64,000 nt of DNA from SKLM01 sp964542755 (GTDB lineage Bacteria; Chloroflexota; Anaerolineae; B4-G1), in the NCBI GenBank assembly GCA_964542755.1, contig CAZIWL010000007.1, forward strand, positions 4,967 through 68,966, given 5' to 3'. The position numbers and the translations under genes are program-made. The notes under the pieces were generated by a model that saw nothing but the letters and a program-made list of their open reading frames with translations, did no database searches and was not told the DNA's origin. Of this stretch, positions 40,549 through 50,273 are shown in pieces (position 1 is the first letter of the stretch; each line of letters opens with the position of its first letter).

Positions 40549-42885
40549 TCAGTCCTCGTCCAACCCTTGATCGGCGCTCACAGAGAGCGGGATCTCGACG
40601 GCGGTGCCACCGTCCGCACGCGGGAGACGTTCCATCGTATCCAGGTGATACATACCCACCAGGATTCGGTGCGGCCCGGCCGACGCGTCGGACGGCAGGG
40701 CAACGCGATGGAGATCGACCACCGTCTCCCCCGCCTCCCACAGCGAGGTCGGATAGTCTCCCGTCACCGGTGGGCCGTCCCCCTGTGCTATTGGCCGGTC
40801 CTCTTGCCCCAGCAGGTGCACGAACACCTGGTAATCCCTGGATGGGGCCTGGCGGGCCTCCCAGTGCAGGGTCACGGTCAGTGGCTCACCAGCACGGGCC
40901 GTCGCGGGAGAGAGATCGTAACCCAGAAGTGTCACGCCGTCGGCCAACTTCACGTCGAGGCGGTGCTCGGCACGAAGCTGAGTATCCGGTGGCGCCAGCT
41001 TTGCATAGCCCACCGGGATTGCACCGAGGGTCGCCTTGGCCTTTGGGTCGTAGAGTCCCACCTCCAGACGCAGGCGACTGGGAGCCTGCGCGTCCGGGGC
41101 CACGGGGATGCGGTAGGGGTCGCGCCAGACCTCGCCCGGATGCCACAGGCTGGTCGGGACCATCCCGCACGCCGGGTGTCGATTGATGTGACCGGCCAAC
41201 TCATGCCCCCGACCTAGCAGACGCGCGAAACTCACGTAGTCCGTTGGGGTGGAGGTCATGGCCTCCCAATAGACGACGGCGTCAACAAATGCCCGGGGAT
41301 TGTCGGCGTCCAGTGATTGCGGTTCGTATTCGACGCCCACCACCCGGGCAACGTCCTCCAACTCTTTGGGCTCAACACGTGCAGACTCCGGCACATCCGA
41401 GAGCTCCAGTGACTCTGGGCGTGCGTATTCCGGCGCGATGGCCACAAAGGGCAGCAGGCCGGCGATGATGAGCAGCAGCGCCCCGATGGCCGTCCCCACG
41501 GTCGGCCGCACCGGCTCTGGTGCCCACTGCCGGAATCCCAGGGCCATGAGCGAGCTGATGCCCGCGATGCCGGGAAAGACGAGCCGCCCCTGGAAGGCGG
41601 GCGAGATCCACGTCCAGCGCAGCACGGAGACGAAGAGGATCAGGCCCCAGAGTGCAGGTATCATCACGGCACGGTCAGGGGCTTTGAATCCCCGTTGCCA
41701 TCGTCGTCCGACCCAGATCAAGAAACCCGCCAGACCCAGCAGGGACAGGAGATCGAAGAGCCAGTAGACGGCCCGCGGGGCCATCACGTTGACGCCCCCG
41801 AAGAGCCCCCAGTAGGTCCAGCGGAACGTCCCAAACTCGCCCAGCCAATCATGCAGGTTGGGTGGTTGAGCCCGGGTGCCCTGGACGGCGATGAAGACGT
41901 TGAGCGCGGTGGGATCGCCGTAGAGCCTCCAGTTCCTCACGAACCACCATCCGCTCACTGCGGCTGCCACCAGCGCCATGATCACTCCATAGCCAAGAAT
42001 CCGGAGCAATCGATGAGACGGCCTTTCGTGGCTCCGTGTTTCCCAGGCACGAATTGCCACCACCAGACCCGCTACGGGAATCAGTCCCAGTAGGCTGAGT
42101 TTCGTCAATGCCCCGACGCCGATCAGGAGCCCCAAGAGGGCGCTGCAAAGCCCCAGTCTGCCGAACCGGCCCGACTCGCCTCCTTTAGCGACGCGCACAA
42201 TGACGAGGAGGGTGAAACTTCCGACGAGGGCAGCCATGGCATCGTTGTTCACCGATGCACTGACGAAAAGGAACATCGGATTGAACGCCGTCAGCGCCGC
42301 GGCTCCCAGGGCGAGTGTCGGCCTCTCCGGGAAAAGGGTTCGCGATAGAGAGTACGTCACCAGCACCGTGGAGGCTCCGAAGGCTAGCGTCAGAAGCCGG
42401 ATAACGCGGACGGCCAGAACGGAGCCCCTCCAGGGGAAAGCTTCCCTCTCTGGTCGATGGATGATCAGGTTCTTGTTGCACACCTGGGTGGGATTGCCAA
42501 TGAACGCGTGTTTGTTCTTCCACAGCAGGCTTGGGAGATCAGAGGTATCAATCCAGGACGTGGCCGCCGCCATGATGGCGTAGTAGGCGGGCGGCTGTCC
42601 CCCGTCCTGCAGCCAGGCGCAGTCGTCGGGCGACGCCTCGCAGACCTCGGGCTCAAGGACCGGCAGCTCACGATGTGTCTGGACATGCTGCACGTAGGGA
42701 TAGTGTTTGAACTCGTCCGAGGCCTCAAGCACGGGGGTGACGAGGCTGTACAGGACGCCGAGCAGCACGAAGAGGACCACTATCGCAGCCGCCATCATGG
42801 CTGGTCTGGAAAGCCAGCTGCGCGGCGGACCAGCCTCCACCCGGTCTCCCAGAGGGAGCTTGGGGCTCTTGCCTCTTCCAGTCAT
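40549..42885 (-). CDS. GT-C/DUF2142-like membrane glycosyltransferase with two C-terminal beta-sandwich modules
   Basis: This 778-residue protein has a cytoplasmic N-terminal stub, about eleven helices (about 30-480) and a long outer tail. The first outer loop has the acidic motif LEASDEFKHYPYVQHV and, further on, GGQPPAYYAIM and the NKNLIIH motif shared with three sister genes. The tail holds two copies of the array module (about 515-640 and 647-778), the second with VFVHLLGQ, PTSLWEAGE and ILVGMYHLDT. GT-C enzymes use polyprenyl-phosphate sugars outside the membrane; the acidic pair is probably catalytic. The ATG overlaps the upstream stop (ATGA), and the ligase-like gene follows by four bases. 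Confidence 0.82.
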   Translation of the reverse strand: MTGRGKSPKLPLGDRVEAGPPRSWLSRPAMMAAAIVVLFVLLGVLYSLVTPVLEASDEFKHYPYVQHVQTHRELPVLEPEVCEASPDDCAWLQDGGQPPAYYAIMAAATSWIDTSDLPSLLWKNKHAFIGNPTQVCNKNLIIHRPEREAFPWRGSVLAVRVIRLLTLAFGASTVLVTYSLSRTLFPERPTLALGAAALTAFNPMFLFVSASVNNDAMAALVGSFTLLVIVRVAKGGESGRFGRLGLCSALLGLLIGVGALTKLSLLGLIPVAGLVVAIRAWETRSHERPSHRLLRILGYGVIMALVAAAVSGWWFVRNWRLYGDPTALNVFIAVQGTRAQPPNLHDWLGEFGTFRWTYWGLFGGVNVMAPRAVYWLFDLLSLLGLAGFLIWVGRRWQRGFKAPDRAVMIPALWGLILFVSVLRWTWISPAFQGRLVFPGIAGISSLMALGFRQWAPEPVRPTVGTAIGALLLIIAGLLPFVAIAPEYARPESLELSDVPESARVEPKELEDVARVVGVEYEPQSLDADNPRAFVDAVVYWEAMTSTPTDYVSFARLLGRGHELAGHINRHPACGMVPTSLWHPGEVWRDPYRIPVAPDAQAPSRLRLEVGLYDPKAKATLGAIPVGYAKLAPPDTQLRAEHRLDVKLADGVTLLGYDLSPATARAGEPLTVTLHWEARQAPSRDYQVFVHLLGQEDRPIAQGDGPPVTGDYPTSLWEAGETVVDLHRVALPSDASAGPHRILVGMYHLDTMERLPRADGGTAVEIPLSVSADQGLDED

Positions 42886-45191
42886 CGGACGGTCACGTGC
42901 CCGATCACGACCGCATCATCCTCGATGCGCAGATCTGGACGATGCGCCCCTTCCTCGAGGCACGCGGGCAGACGGTGTCGGGTTTGGGATTCGTACATAC
43001 CCGCCATCAGGAGGTAGCGGCCTGGCCGGGCTGTCCTTTCCACCTGAAGTCGATGGGGATCGCGCACGACATCCTCGGGTATCCAGAACGACGTGGGGAA
43101 GGCGCCGTCAAGCGGAGGGTGGTCGCTCTGGGAGATCAGGGACTCCTGCTCGTCTATCAGATGGAGGAAGACCGTGTGGTCGGTGTTCAGCGTCTTCTCC
43201 GCCTGCCACACCAACGTGACCGAGATTGCCTCCCCGGGGTGCACCTCGGTCTCCGACACATCGTAGCCCACCAGCGTGATCGCCCCATCGAGTCGGGCCC
43301 CTACCTCGTGGGCGGCTTTGGCAGAGGCTGGCTCCATCGGGCGTACTGGAATGAGGTCGAGCAACATCATGTCCAGTGGCGTATCGTCCGGCGGACGCGT
43401 CACCGGCAAGCGAGTGCGGTTCTCGTCATAGAGTCCAGCATAGAGCGCAGCGGCTGTCGGCACCTCCGTGTCGAGTGGGAGTCTGAGCTCGTACTGGTCC
43501 CGGTAGATCACGTTAGCTTCCCACAGCGACGGGGGGAAGGTGCCCCTGCCGGGGTAGCAGTCCACGCCGCTGACCGCTTCCTTATCGCGCCCGAGTATCT
43601 GGACGAAAGCCAGGGCCTCTTCTTCAGGTTTCTGCCGCGCCCGCCAGTAGAGGCTGACGGAGAGGATGTCGCCAGGGTGGGCCCCCTCAGCCTCGATGTG
43701 ACCTCCCAGGAGCTCGATGGGTGTCTGCCCAAAGGAGAGGTTCAGGCGGGACATATCCCTGGGCAGTTCGCTCTCATGCACGATCGCGGGTTTCGCGTAG
43801 GCCGGGACGATGAAGGCGAAAAGGGAGATCGCCGCCATCGCGCATTGACCGCTGCCCATGAGGGCCGCCAGGGCCGGCCTCCAGCGATCCAGTGACAAAC
43901 CCTCGGCCAGAAGGCGACTCATGCCCAGCATAATGAGGATCGATATCGCGGCCGTGGTCGGCATCAGATAGCGCCCCTGGGCTCCGAAGACGATCATGAT
44001 GAACCGCCAGACGGAGCCTACATTCAGGAGCAGGGCGAAGGTGAGCACCAACAGCCCCTGCTGTACCGGCCGCGTGAACTTCCGGGGGGAGAATTGATCG
44101 AGGGTCACCAGGACCAGGCCCAGGAGGGAGAGCCGCGTCACCACTCGCCACACGACGTACATCCATGGGGCCGCGGCGATGTTGAACCAGCCGAACATTG
44201 CCCAGTAGGATTTCTCCAGCCCCCCCAGCTCGGGGATGACCTCGAGCACGCCGATCGGCTGGGCCCGCACGGTGGCAGTGTGACTCAACCATGCGTCGAC
44301 GCCCATCAACTCATCGTAGAGGATAAGGTTACGGGCGAACCACCAGCCGCTCACCAAAGCCGCTGTCACGACTACCAGGGCCCAGCGGCCCCCCAGGGTT
44401 CGCAGACGGTGGCTGGCAGGATCCTCCTGGCGCTCGCCCCACTCTCGTAGGCTGTCGAACAGTAGGGCGAGTCCGACGGCGGGAGCCAGGACGACGCCGC
44501 TCAACTTGGAGAGCGCCGCCAGGCCCAACGCCGCACCGGTTAACAGGAGGCCTTTGGGAGGCAACCCTCTCGCCGCCAGGCGCACTGCTCCCCAGATGGC
44601 CAGTGACCCGAATGCCGTCACCGCCGCATCGTTGCTGACCCGGGCGCTGGTGAAGATGAACATGGGGTTGAGGGCAGCCAGGGCCGTGGCTCCCAACGCC
44701 AGCCAGCGCCTGTCCGGGAAGAGCTCCGTGGCGATGCCGTACACCGCCACGACAGCTACCATGCCCAGGGCTGTGGAGACGAGGCGGGCGATGTGCATCG
44801 TCAGAGGTGTACCGCGCCACGGGAAATGTTCAGCCGGGGTATGCACCAGACGGTTCTTGTTGACGGTGCGACTCGCATCGCCCATCGTCTGATAGGGGTT
44901 CCGCCACGACCACTCCGCGAGCTCGACGTCGTCTTCGATCCAGAATGTCAGGGCGGCAACGAGCGAGTAGTAGACCGGAGGGTGGCTGGCAACGTAGCCG
45001 GTCACGCGCGCTCCCGACGGCGTCCCCTGGACCGGGAAACCACGGCCCTCGGTCAGCTCGTGGATGTAAGCGTAGTGCCCGTTGGCGTCCGGGGTCTCGA
45101 ATATGGGTATGGTTACACCGTACAGCAGGGCCAGCGTCAGATAGAGCGCGAGGATGACGCCAAATGTCCGGTGTCTCTTGAGCCGCGCCAT
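42882..45191 (-). CDS. GT-C/DUF2142-like membrane protein with two modules, altered acidic motif
   Basis: This 769-residue sister of the next downstream protein has the same plan: first outer loop FETPDANGHYAYIHEL, then SHPPVYYSLVAAL, NKNRLVH, about eleven helices, and two C-terminal modules (roughly 480-620 and 640-765). Where the sisters have aspartate-glutamate, this one has aspartate-alanine, so one acidic residue of the likely catalytic pair is missing. The ATG at 45191 is chosen because it shares one base with the preceding stop (TGATG); a longer frame adds an arginine-rich leader inside the upstream gene. Its activity is therefore uncertain, though the module tail is intact. Confidence 0.82.
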   Translation of the reverse strand: MARLKRHRTFGVILALYLTLALLYGVTIPIFETPDANGHYAYIHELTEGRGFPVQGTPSGARVTGYVASHPPVYYSLVAALTFWIEDDVELAEWSWRNPYQTMGDASRTVNKNRLVHTPAEHFPWRGTPLTMHIARLVSTALGMVAVVAVYGIATELFPDRRWLALGATALAALNPMFIFTSARVSNDAAVTAFGSLAIWGAVRLAARGLPPKGLLLTGAALGLAALSKLSGVVLAPAVGLALLFDSLREWGERQEDPASHRLRTLGGRWALVVVTAALVSGWWFARNLILYDELMGVDAWLSHTATVRAQPIGVLEVIPELGGLEKSYWAMFGWFNIAAAPWMYVVWRVVTRLSLLGLVLVTLDQFSPRKFTRPVQQGLLVLTFALLLNVGSVWRFIMIVFGAQGRYLMPTTAAISILIMLGMSRLLAEGLSLDRWRPALAALMGSGQCAMAAISLFAFIVPAYAKPAIVHESELPRDMSRLNLSFGQTPIELLGGHIEAEGAHPGDILSVSLYWRARQKPEEEALAFVQILGRDKEAVSGVDCYPGRGTFPPSLWEANVIYRDQYELRLPLDTEVPTAAALYAGLYDENRTRLPVTRPPDDTPLDMMLLDLIPVRPMEPASAKAAHEVGARLDGAITLVGYDVSETEVHPGEAISVTLVWQAEKTLNTDHTVFLHLIDEQESLISQSDHPPLDGAFPTSFWIPEDVVRDPHRLQVERTARPGRYLLMAGMYESQTRHRLPACLEEGAHRPDLRIEDDAVVIGHVTVR

Positions 45192-47977
45192 CACTCTACC
45201 CTCACCTCTTCCAACAACACATAGCCCCCGGGAACGACCTTCCCGTCCACCGTGGTCTGGGGTCGCTGGCCGGTCTCGGGGTCGAAAAACCCTATCAACA
45301 GGTCGTAGGTGCCGGGGGGGACGTCGGACAAGGACACGACGTGCGTGTCCGCGATGACTTCTCCTGCCCGCCAACTGGTCGTTGGGCGGGTCCAATCGAC
45401 CGGCAGGCCACCGGCCTCGGCCAGCGGAGGCTCCTCCGCCTCGCCGACGTGTACGAAAACGTGGTAGTTCTCGTCCAGGGAGTCGTCCGCCTGCCAGTAC
45501 AGGGAGAGATTCAGGGCACTGTCTTCACGCTCCAGGTCATAGCCCCGGAGATGGACCTTCTCCGCCAGCGTGTTGTCGCCCATCGTGTGGTCAACGTCCT
45601 CAGGCATTCTGGTAACCATAGGCCAGACGTCAATCTGCACGCTCCCCAACGTCAACCAATCGCGCTCTCCGTACCAGTGCTTCACTGGCACCACGCTTCC
45701 GTCTCTCTGCTCGATCAGACTTATCTGCACCTGGTGGCTTCCGCTCTTCAATTCGGCCGGAAGTTGCATAATCAAGCGCCCGGCCACTGGATCGCCGGGG
45801 GTCCACCTGCTGGTCGGATACTCTGCCGCACTGAGGGGCGTCTCCCTGCTGGTCACCACCCCCCGCTGCGGGTCGAGGATGCGGATGCGTAGCGCGTAGT
45901 CGTCCTTCGGGGTCGCGCTTGCCCTCCACGTCAAATTCCCCGTAAGCGGATAACCGGCTCGGAAGGTATCGCTTTCCAGCTTCGCGTCGAGCAATTCAAG
46001 ATTGCCCTCAAAGTGGGCCATCGGGCGGGCTGCGCCGTCCTGGGACGTGGGAGGGTCTACCCCGAGTTGTCCCACCTGGCGAGACTCGCCGAGCCCTACC
46101 GGTTCCAGGCTTAGCGTGTAGCTGATGGGAGGTAGATCCTCCGGCAGCGGTAACCGGAACTCGACGCGAACGATGTCGTCCGTCGGCCAGGCCGCGGGCG
46201 GATAGAACGGCAGGACGTCAGATCTTCTCTCATGCCAGACAGTCCCGGCGCTGTCCAGGAGTTGAGCCTTCAGCGTGAGAGGCTCCTCTGGTGGATCCTC
46301 GCCCACTTGCCAGTAGAGGTCCACCCACGCCTCCTTCCCTGCAGCGGTGCCCTGCGGGCGTATGCCCACCAGGTGAAGTCCGCCCCATCGCTCGTCCCGG
46401 GCATCCACGCCCGTCGGGATCGTCTCGAGAGTGGGCGGGTGGTGTTCATACCCTGCGACTCCGACGTAGGTCCACCAGGCTTCGAATTCTTGCTGGCAAA
46501 CCTTGAAGAGGTTCGCCTCTGCCCAGTCCGGCAGGAAGTCGTGGGGGAAATACGTGGGCGGTGGGCCGTACATGAACCAGATACGCTCGTACCGGCGGGC
46601 CCACGCCTCAAAGCTGGCCTGGGCACGGGCTGTGTCCCGGTTGTTGCCGTAGCGCGGAATCGCGACCTCTGGGTAGGGGCCGTCATAGTAGTAGTCAAAA
46701 GTTAGGCGAATCACGGGGTGGTGCAGGATGATGGCGTCCCCGGGCCGGGCCCTCTCCTCGATGTACTGGACGGCGCCCCTGATGTCGTCCTTCCAGAATT
46801 GGTGAGAGGTGAGGATATCGTAGCTGGCACTGACGCGCAGGACAAGCACCAGACCCAGAGCCAGCACCAAGCTCGGGCTGAACCAGCGTCTGAGGGTGGT
46901 CAACCCTTGGGCCAGCATCAACTCAAAGGCCGGAGCGACCACCATCAAATGCCGCGGGTTCATGTAGTTTGGTTTGATCAGGGAGAGTGCGTACTGAAGG
47001 AGCACGGGGATAGCCAGGTAACCTAACCCGACGACCCAGCCACGCCGACGGGTCTCAACACCGGCCACGAGTATCCCCACGCCGAATAGGCTGAGGAAGG
47101 GGAGTAGGCGCCACCACGGCTGTATCGCGGAGCGGGTGGGGCCCAGGCTGAACGAGCTCCAAGCTTCCTTAAGGATGATGCCTAGGGGCCGATAGGTGAA
47201 CGAGAAAGGATGGACACCCAGCAGCCGCCAGAGGAAGGGGACCAGGGGGAGCACCGCGATGATCAACGCGGCAAGGATGACCAGCGGCTCGCGGCGCTGC
47301 CGCCGCACCCGGTGGAGACCGTAGACCCCCAGTTCGAAGGCCAAGAGGAGGAAACCCGCGTAATGAGTGTACAGGAGAGCCAGCGTCGTGACGACGTAGG
47401 CTGCGTAGTCCTTCCGTCGAGCCCCCTTCTCAAGAAGTGGTAGGAAGAAGTACATCGACGTCAGGCTCAGGACGACCAGCCAGGTATACATGCGGGCTTC
47501 CTGCGCATACCAGAGGAAGAAAGGAGATGCCGCCCCCATCAAGGCTGCCCAGAGACCTGTCTCGCGGTTGAAGAGAGCGCCTCCAACGACGTACAGGAGC
47601 GCTACGGAGAGCGTTGCTGCGAAGACCGAGGGAAACCGCAGGGCGAACTCGCTCCGCCCGGCAAGCGGTAACCAGACGTGCATCAACAGAAAGTAGAGCG
47701 GAGGATGGAGATCAGGGGTCCTGACGAACGATCCACGAGTTGATCCGTCTTGGTAATCAGGGTCGACCGGGATCAGATTGACGTTCTCGAAGATCAGACC
47801 GAGGGATTGCTCAGCCCGACGGAGCGTCAGGCCCTCATCGCTCCACAGGCTCTTGGCGCCCAGATCGTGCGTGCGGATGGCGAACGACAGCGCAACCAAC
47901 AGGAGTAGAAACGTCCACACCCGTCGCGAGAGAGTATTGCGGCTTGAGAAAGTGAGTCGACCGTCCATCTCCGGCAT
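45191..47977 (-). CDS. GT39-family membrane glycosyltransferase with three C-terminal modules
   Basis: This 928-residue protein is the most classical GT39/ArnT-like member of the array. Its first outer loop reads AKSLWSDEGLTLRRAEQ with the aspartate-glutamate pair, then HPPLYFLLMHVW and WYAQEARMYTW. About eleven helices precede a long outer tail. The tail starts with a segment found in such enzymes (WAEANLFKVCQQEFE) and then carries three divergent modules (roughly 545-665, 670-800 and 803-928), the last with YHVFVHVGE and TTSWRAGE. It would use a lipid-linked sugar donor on the outer face. It is flanked on both sides by the NKN-type sister genes. Confidence 0.85.
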   Translation of the reverse strand: MPEMDGRLTFSSRNTLSRRVWTFLLLLVALSFAIRTHDLGAKSLWSDEGLTLRRAEQSLGLIFENVNLIPVDPDYQDGSTRGSFVRTPDLHPPLYFLLMHVWLPLAGRSEFALRFPSVFAATLSVALLYVVGGALFNRETGLWAALMGAASPFFLWYAQEARMYTWLVVLSLTSMYFFLPLLEKGARRKDYAAYVVTTLALLYTHYAGFLLLAFELGVYGLHRVRRQRREPLVILAALIIAVLPLVPFLWRLLGVHPFSFTYRPLGIILKEAWSSFSLGPTRSAIQPWWRLLPFLSLFGVGILVAGVETRRRGWVVGLGYLAIPVLLQYALSLIKPNYMNPRHLMVVAPAFELMLAQGLTTLRRWFSPSLVLALGLVLVLRVSASYDILTSHQFWKDDIRGAVQYIEERARPGDAIILHHPVIRLTFDYYYDGPYPEVAIPRYGNNRDTARAQASFEAWARRYERIWFMYGPPPTYFPHDFLPDWAEANLFKVCQQEFEAWWTYVGVAGYEHHPPTLETIPTGVDARDERWGGLHLVGIRPQGTAAGKEAWVDLYWQVGEDPPEEPLTLKAQLLDSAGTVWHERRSDVLPFYPPAAWPTDDIVRVEFRLPLPEDLPPISYTLSLEPVGLGESRQVGQLGVDPPTSQDGAARPMAHFEGNLELLDAKLESDTFRAGYPLTGNLTWRASATPKDDYALRIRILDPQRGVVTSRETPLSAAEYPTSRWTPGDPVAGRLIMQLPAELKSGSHQVQISLIEQRDGSVVPVKHWYGERDWLTLGSVQIDVWPMVTRMPEDVDHTMGDNTLAEKVHLRGYDLEREDSALNLSLYWQADDSLDENYHVFVHVGEAEEPPLAEAGGLPVDWTRPTTSWRAGEVIADTHVVSLSDVPPGTYDLLIGFFDPETGQRPQTTVDGKVVPGGYVLLEEVRVE

Positions 47978-47999
47978 GTTACCGCACTTTTCCGGATTC

Positions 48000-50273
48000 T
48001 CAAGAGTCGCCGGCGCGAACCGTCACGGTATCCAGGGGCACTGAGTCTCCTTGTACCACACCCTCGGGGCCAACGTAGGGTAGCCTGCGACTTGTCTCCA
48101 GGACGTAGAGTCCCGTGAGGAGCACGTAGTCCCCAGCGGGCACGTCCGGAGGGATGTGAATGGTGCGGGTCTCGGTCACCACCTCGCCTACGTCCCAGAA
48201 GGACGTGGGATACGTTCCATCCTGAGGCTGGTCATCATGCTGAGCCAGTGGAGGGCCGCTCTCTGCCGCTAGATGGAGGAAGACCGAATAGTCCTCCGCG
48301 GGCCGTGCTTCAGCCCGCCAGAAGAGGGACACGTCCAGGCTGTCTCCAGCCACCACGTCGTTCCTTTCGATCTCATAGCCCAGAAGCGTGATCTCGCCGC
48401 CTAGATCCGCGTCGAGCCGCATAGGCACGGCGATTGTCGCATAGTCCTCGGGCGCGACCTTCAGCCGGTCAATGAACACCAGCCCCTGGGGGGCACCGTC
48501 CGGCGCATAGGCCGGGAGCCGGCGCTGTTCGCCAGGCTCGTGCCAGCCAACCTCAATGGAATAGACGGCCGGTGCCGGAGCCTCCTCATTGACCTCGAGG
48601 TCGATGACGTCGCAGAAGCGGTCCCCGGCTGCCCAACGGCCTGTGGGGTAACGGCCCAGACCGGGGTGGGTGTTCCGGGCCCCCACGATTCTCTCCTTCT
48701 GGCCGAGGAGATGGACGAATGTGACGTAGTTTTCGTCCATCGTGCGCAGAGCCTCCCAGCAGAGGGTTACCTCGATTTGGTGTCCGGGAAGGGCGCGCCG
48801 GGTGCTGACGTCCTTGCCCACCAAACGGATTGACTCGCCGAATCGGATGTCGGTCGGTTCGGCGCACGTCCGCACGTCCTCGAGCGAGAGCATACGCGGC
48901 GTGCCGTAGGCTGGTCGAAGCACGCCGAGGAGTGCGAAAAGGGCCAACCCGAGCATGATCGTGACGACGCCGGCTGCCGTAAGAGATGTCCGGTTGCCTG
49001 TCCATTCCGCCAGCCCCGCTGCGTAGAGTGGAGCCAGGAAAGCTAGCGAGACGAAGAGGTAGCGGCCGAAATTCGCGGTGTCAATCAGCGTCATCCGCAC
49101 GAAGACGACCAGAAAGGTGATCAACCCTGCGCTCGCCACGACGGCGACAGGAGCCCAGCTCAGAGGTCCAAGCGCGCCGAATGCCGACCTGGAGGGATGA
49201 GCCCGCCGTCGCGCCCAGGCAAGGGTCCACCCACCCAGGGACAACAATCCCAACAGGCGTGGGACGGCGTAGGCACTTGCCGGCATCGGGAGCTGCCCGT
49301 ACCCGAAGACGCCCCAGAAGGAATCGTGCAGGAAGCCCAGCTCGCGGATTGCGGCGGCCAGGTTGGGTGCGTTGGTTCTGAACCCGCCCCAGGCCTCGAC
49401 TTGCCGCGCCATGCTGGTCGGCTCACCGTAGACGATCTGATTGCGAATCAGCCACCACCCTCCGACCATTAGCGCCACGGCGGTGATCGTGCTTCCGAAT
49501 TGCAGCACCTCCCGCCACCGGAGACTCTTACCTCCTGTCCAAAGACTGACCAACAACGCCAGCCCGATCGTCGGTACCACCAGGAGGCATGTGAGCTTGG
49601 TCAGGAGAGCCAGCCCGACCAATCCCCCCAGCGCGACCGCCCGGCGCATAGTGACACCCCGTCTCAAGACCCGAGCGGCGAGGTACAGCATCCCCGCTGC
49701 CACGAGATTTGCCAGGGCGTCGTCGTGAACCGACGCCGAGATGAAGAGAAACATCGGATTGAGGGCCACGACGGCGACGGAGAGCACCGCCAGAGCCGGC
49801 CGCCCAGGCACCAGCTCACGGGTGGTGGCGTAGATGCACAGGATGGTGGCGCCACCCATCAGCAGCGAAAGCCAGCGAACCAGGTGGACGCCCAGCGTCA
49901 CATCTTGGTAAGGGAATCCCTCGAGTTCGGGATCGTGAAGATAGAGGTTCTTGTTGTCCACCCCGGGCTCATCCACTCGATGAATCCAGAAGGCGTTCAC
50001 CCGCTCGGTGATCAGGTCATAATTCTCATTCGGGACCCAACTGGTGAGCAGCGCGCCGAGCACATAGTAGGCAGGGGGGTGGTGGGCCTTTGTCGGCTCA
50101 TCGGGCGTGAGGACTGGCAATCGGCGCTCCTCGACGAAGAAGCGGATGTTGGCGTAGTTCAACGATTCATCCGGGCTCTCGAAGATCGGGTTGATGATGC
50201 TGTACGCCAAACCCAGGATGAGGTAGAGGGCCAGAATCAAAAACAGCATTCGGCGCGCCAGCTGGTGTGTCAC
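48000..50273 (-). CDS. GT-C/DUF2142-like membrane glycosyltransferase with two modules
   Basis: This 757-residue protein has the motifs FESPDESLNYANIRF, AHHPPAYYVLGALL and VDNKNLYLHDPELEGFPY in its outer loops and about eleven helices. The tail holds two modules (about 480-620 and 630-755), the second with YSVFLHL, PTSFWDVGE and VLLTGLYVLETSRRLP. The acidic aspartate-glutamate pair is intact. Its ATG overlaps the stop of the upstream sister gene (ATGA), and the GT39 gene follows by 22 bases. The likely donor is a polyprenyl-linked sugar; the acceptor is unknown. Confidence 0.82.
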   Translation of the reverse strand: MTHQLARRMLFLILALYLILGLAYSIINPIFESPDESLNYANIRFFVEERRLPVLTPDEPTKAHHPPAYYVLGALLTSWVPNENYDLITERVNAFWIHRVDEPGVDNKNLYLHDPELEGFPYQDVTLGVHLVRWLSLLMGGATILCIYATTRELVPGRPALAVLSVAVVALNPMFLFISASVHDDALANLVAAGMLYLAARVLRRGVTMRRAVALGGLVGLALLTKLTCLLVVPTIGLALLVSLWTGGKSLRWREVLQFGSTITAVALMVGGWWLIRNQIVYGEPTSMARQVEAWGGFRTNAPNLAAAIRELGFLHDSFWGVFGYGQLPMPASAYAVPRLLGLLSLGGWTLAWARRRAHPSRSAFGALGPLSWAPVAVVASAGLITFLVVFVRMTLIDTANFGRYLFVSLAFLAPLYAAGLAEWTGNRTSLTAAGVVTIMLGLALFALLGVLRPAYGTPRMLSLEDVRTCAEPTDIRFGESIRLVGKDVSTRRALPGHQIEVTLCWEALRTMDENYVTFVHLLGQKERIVGARNTHPGLGRYPTGRWAAGDRFCDVIDLEVNEEAPAPAVYSIEVGWHEPGEQRRLPAYAPDGAPQGLVFIDRLKVAPEDYATIAVPMRLDADLGGEITLLGYEIERNDVVAGDSLDVSLFWRAEARPAEDYSVFLHLAAESGPPLAQHDDQPQDGTYPTSFWDVGEVVTETRTIHIPPDVPAGDYVLLTGLYVLETSRRLPYVGPEGVVQGDSVPLDTVTVRAGDS

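Noticed and set aside
42897..43895. A 332-residue plus-strand open frame
   Set aside because: It is antisense to a membrane glycosyltransferase of the array and shows no helices or motifs.
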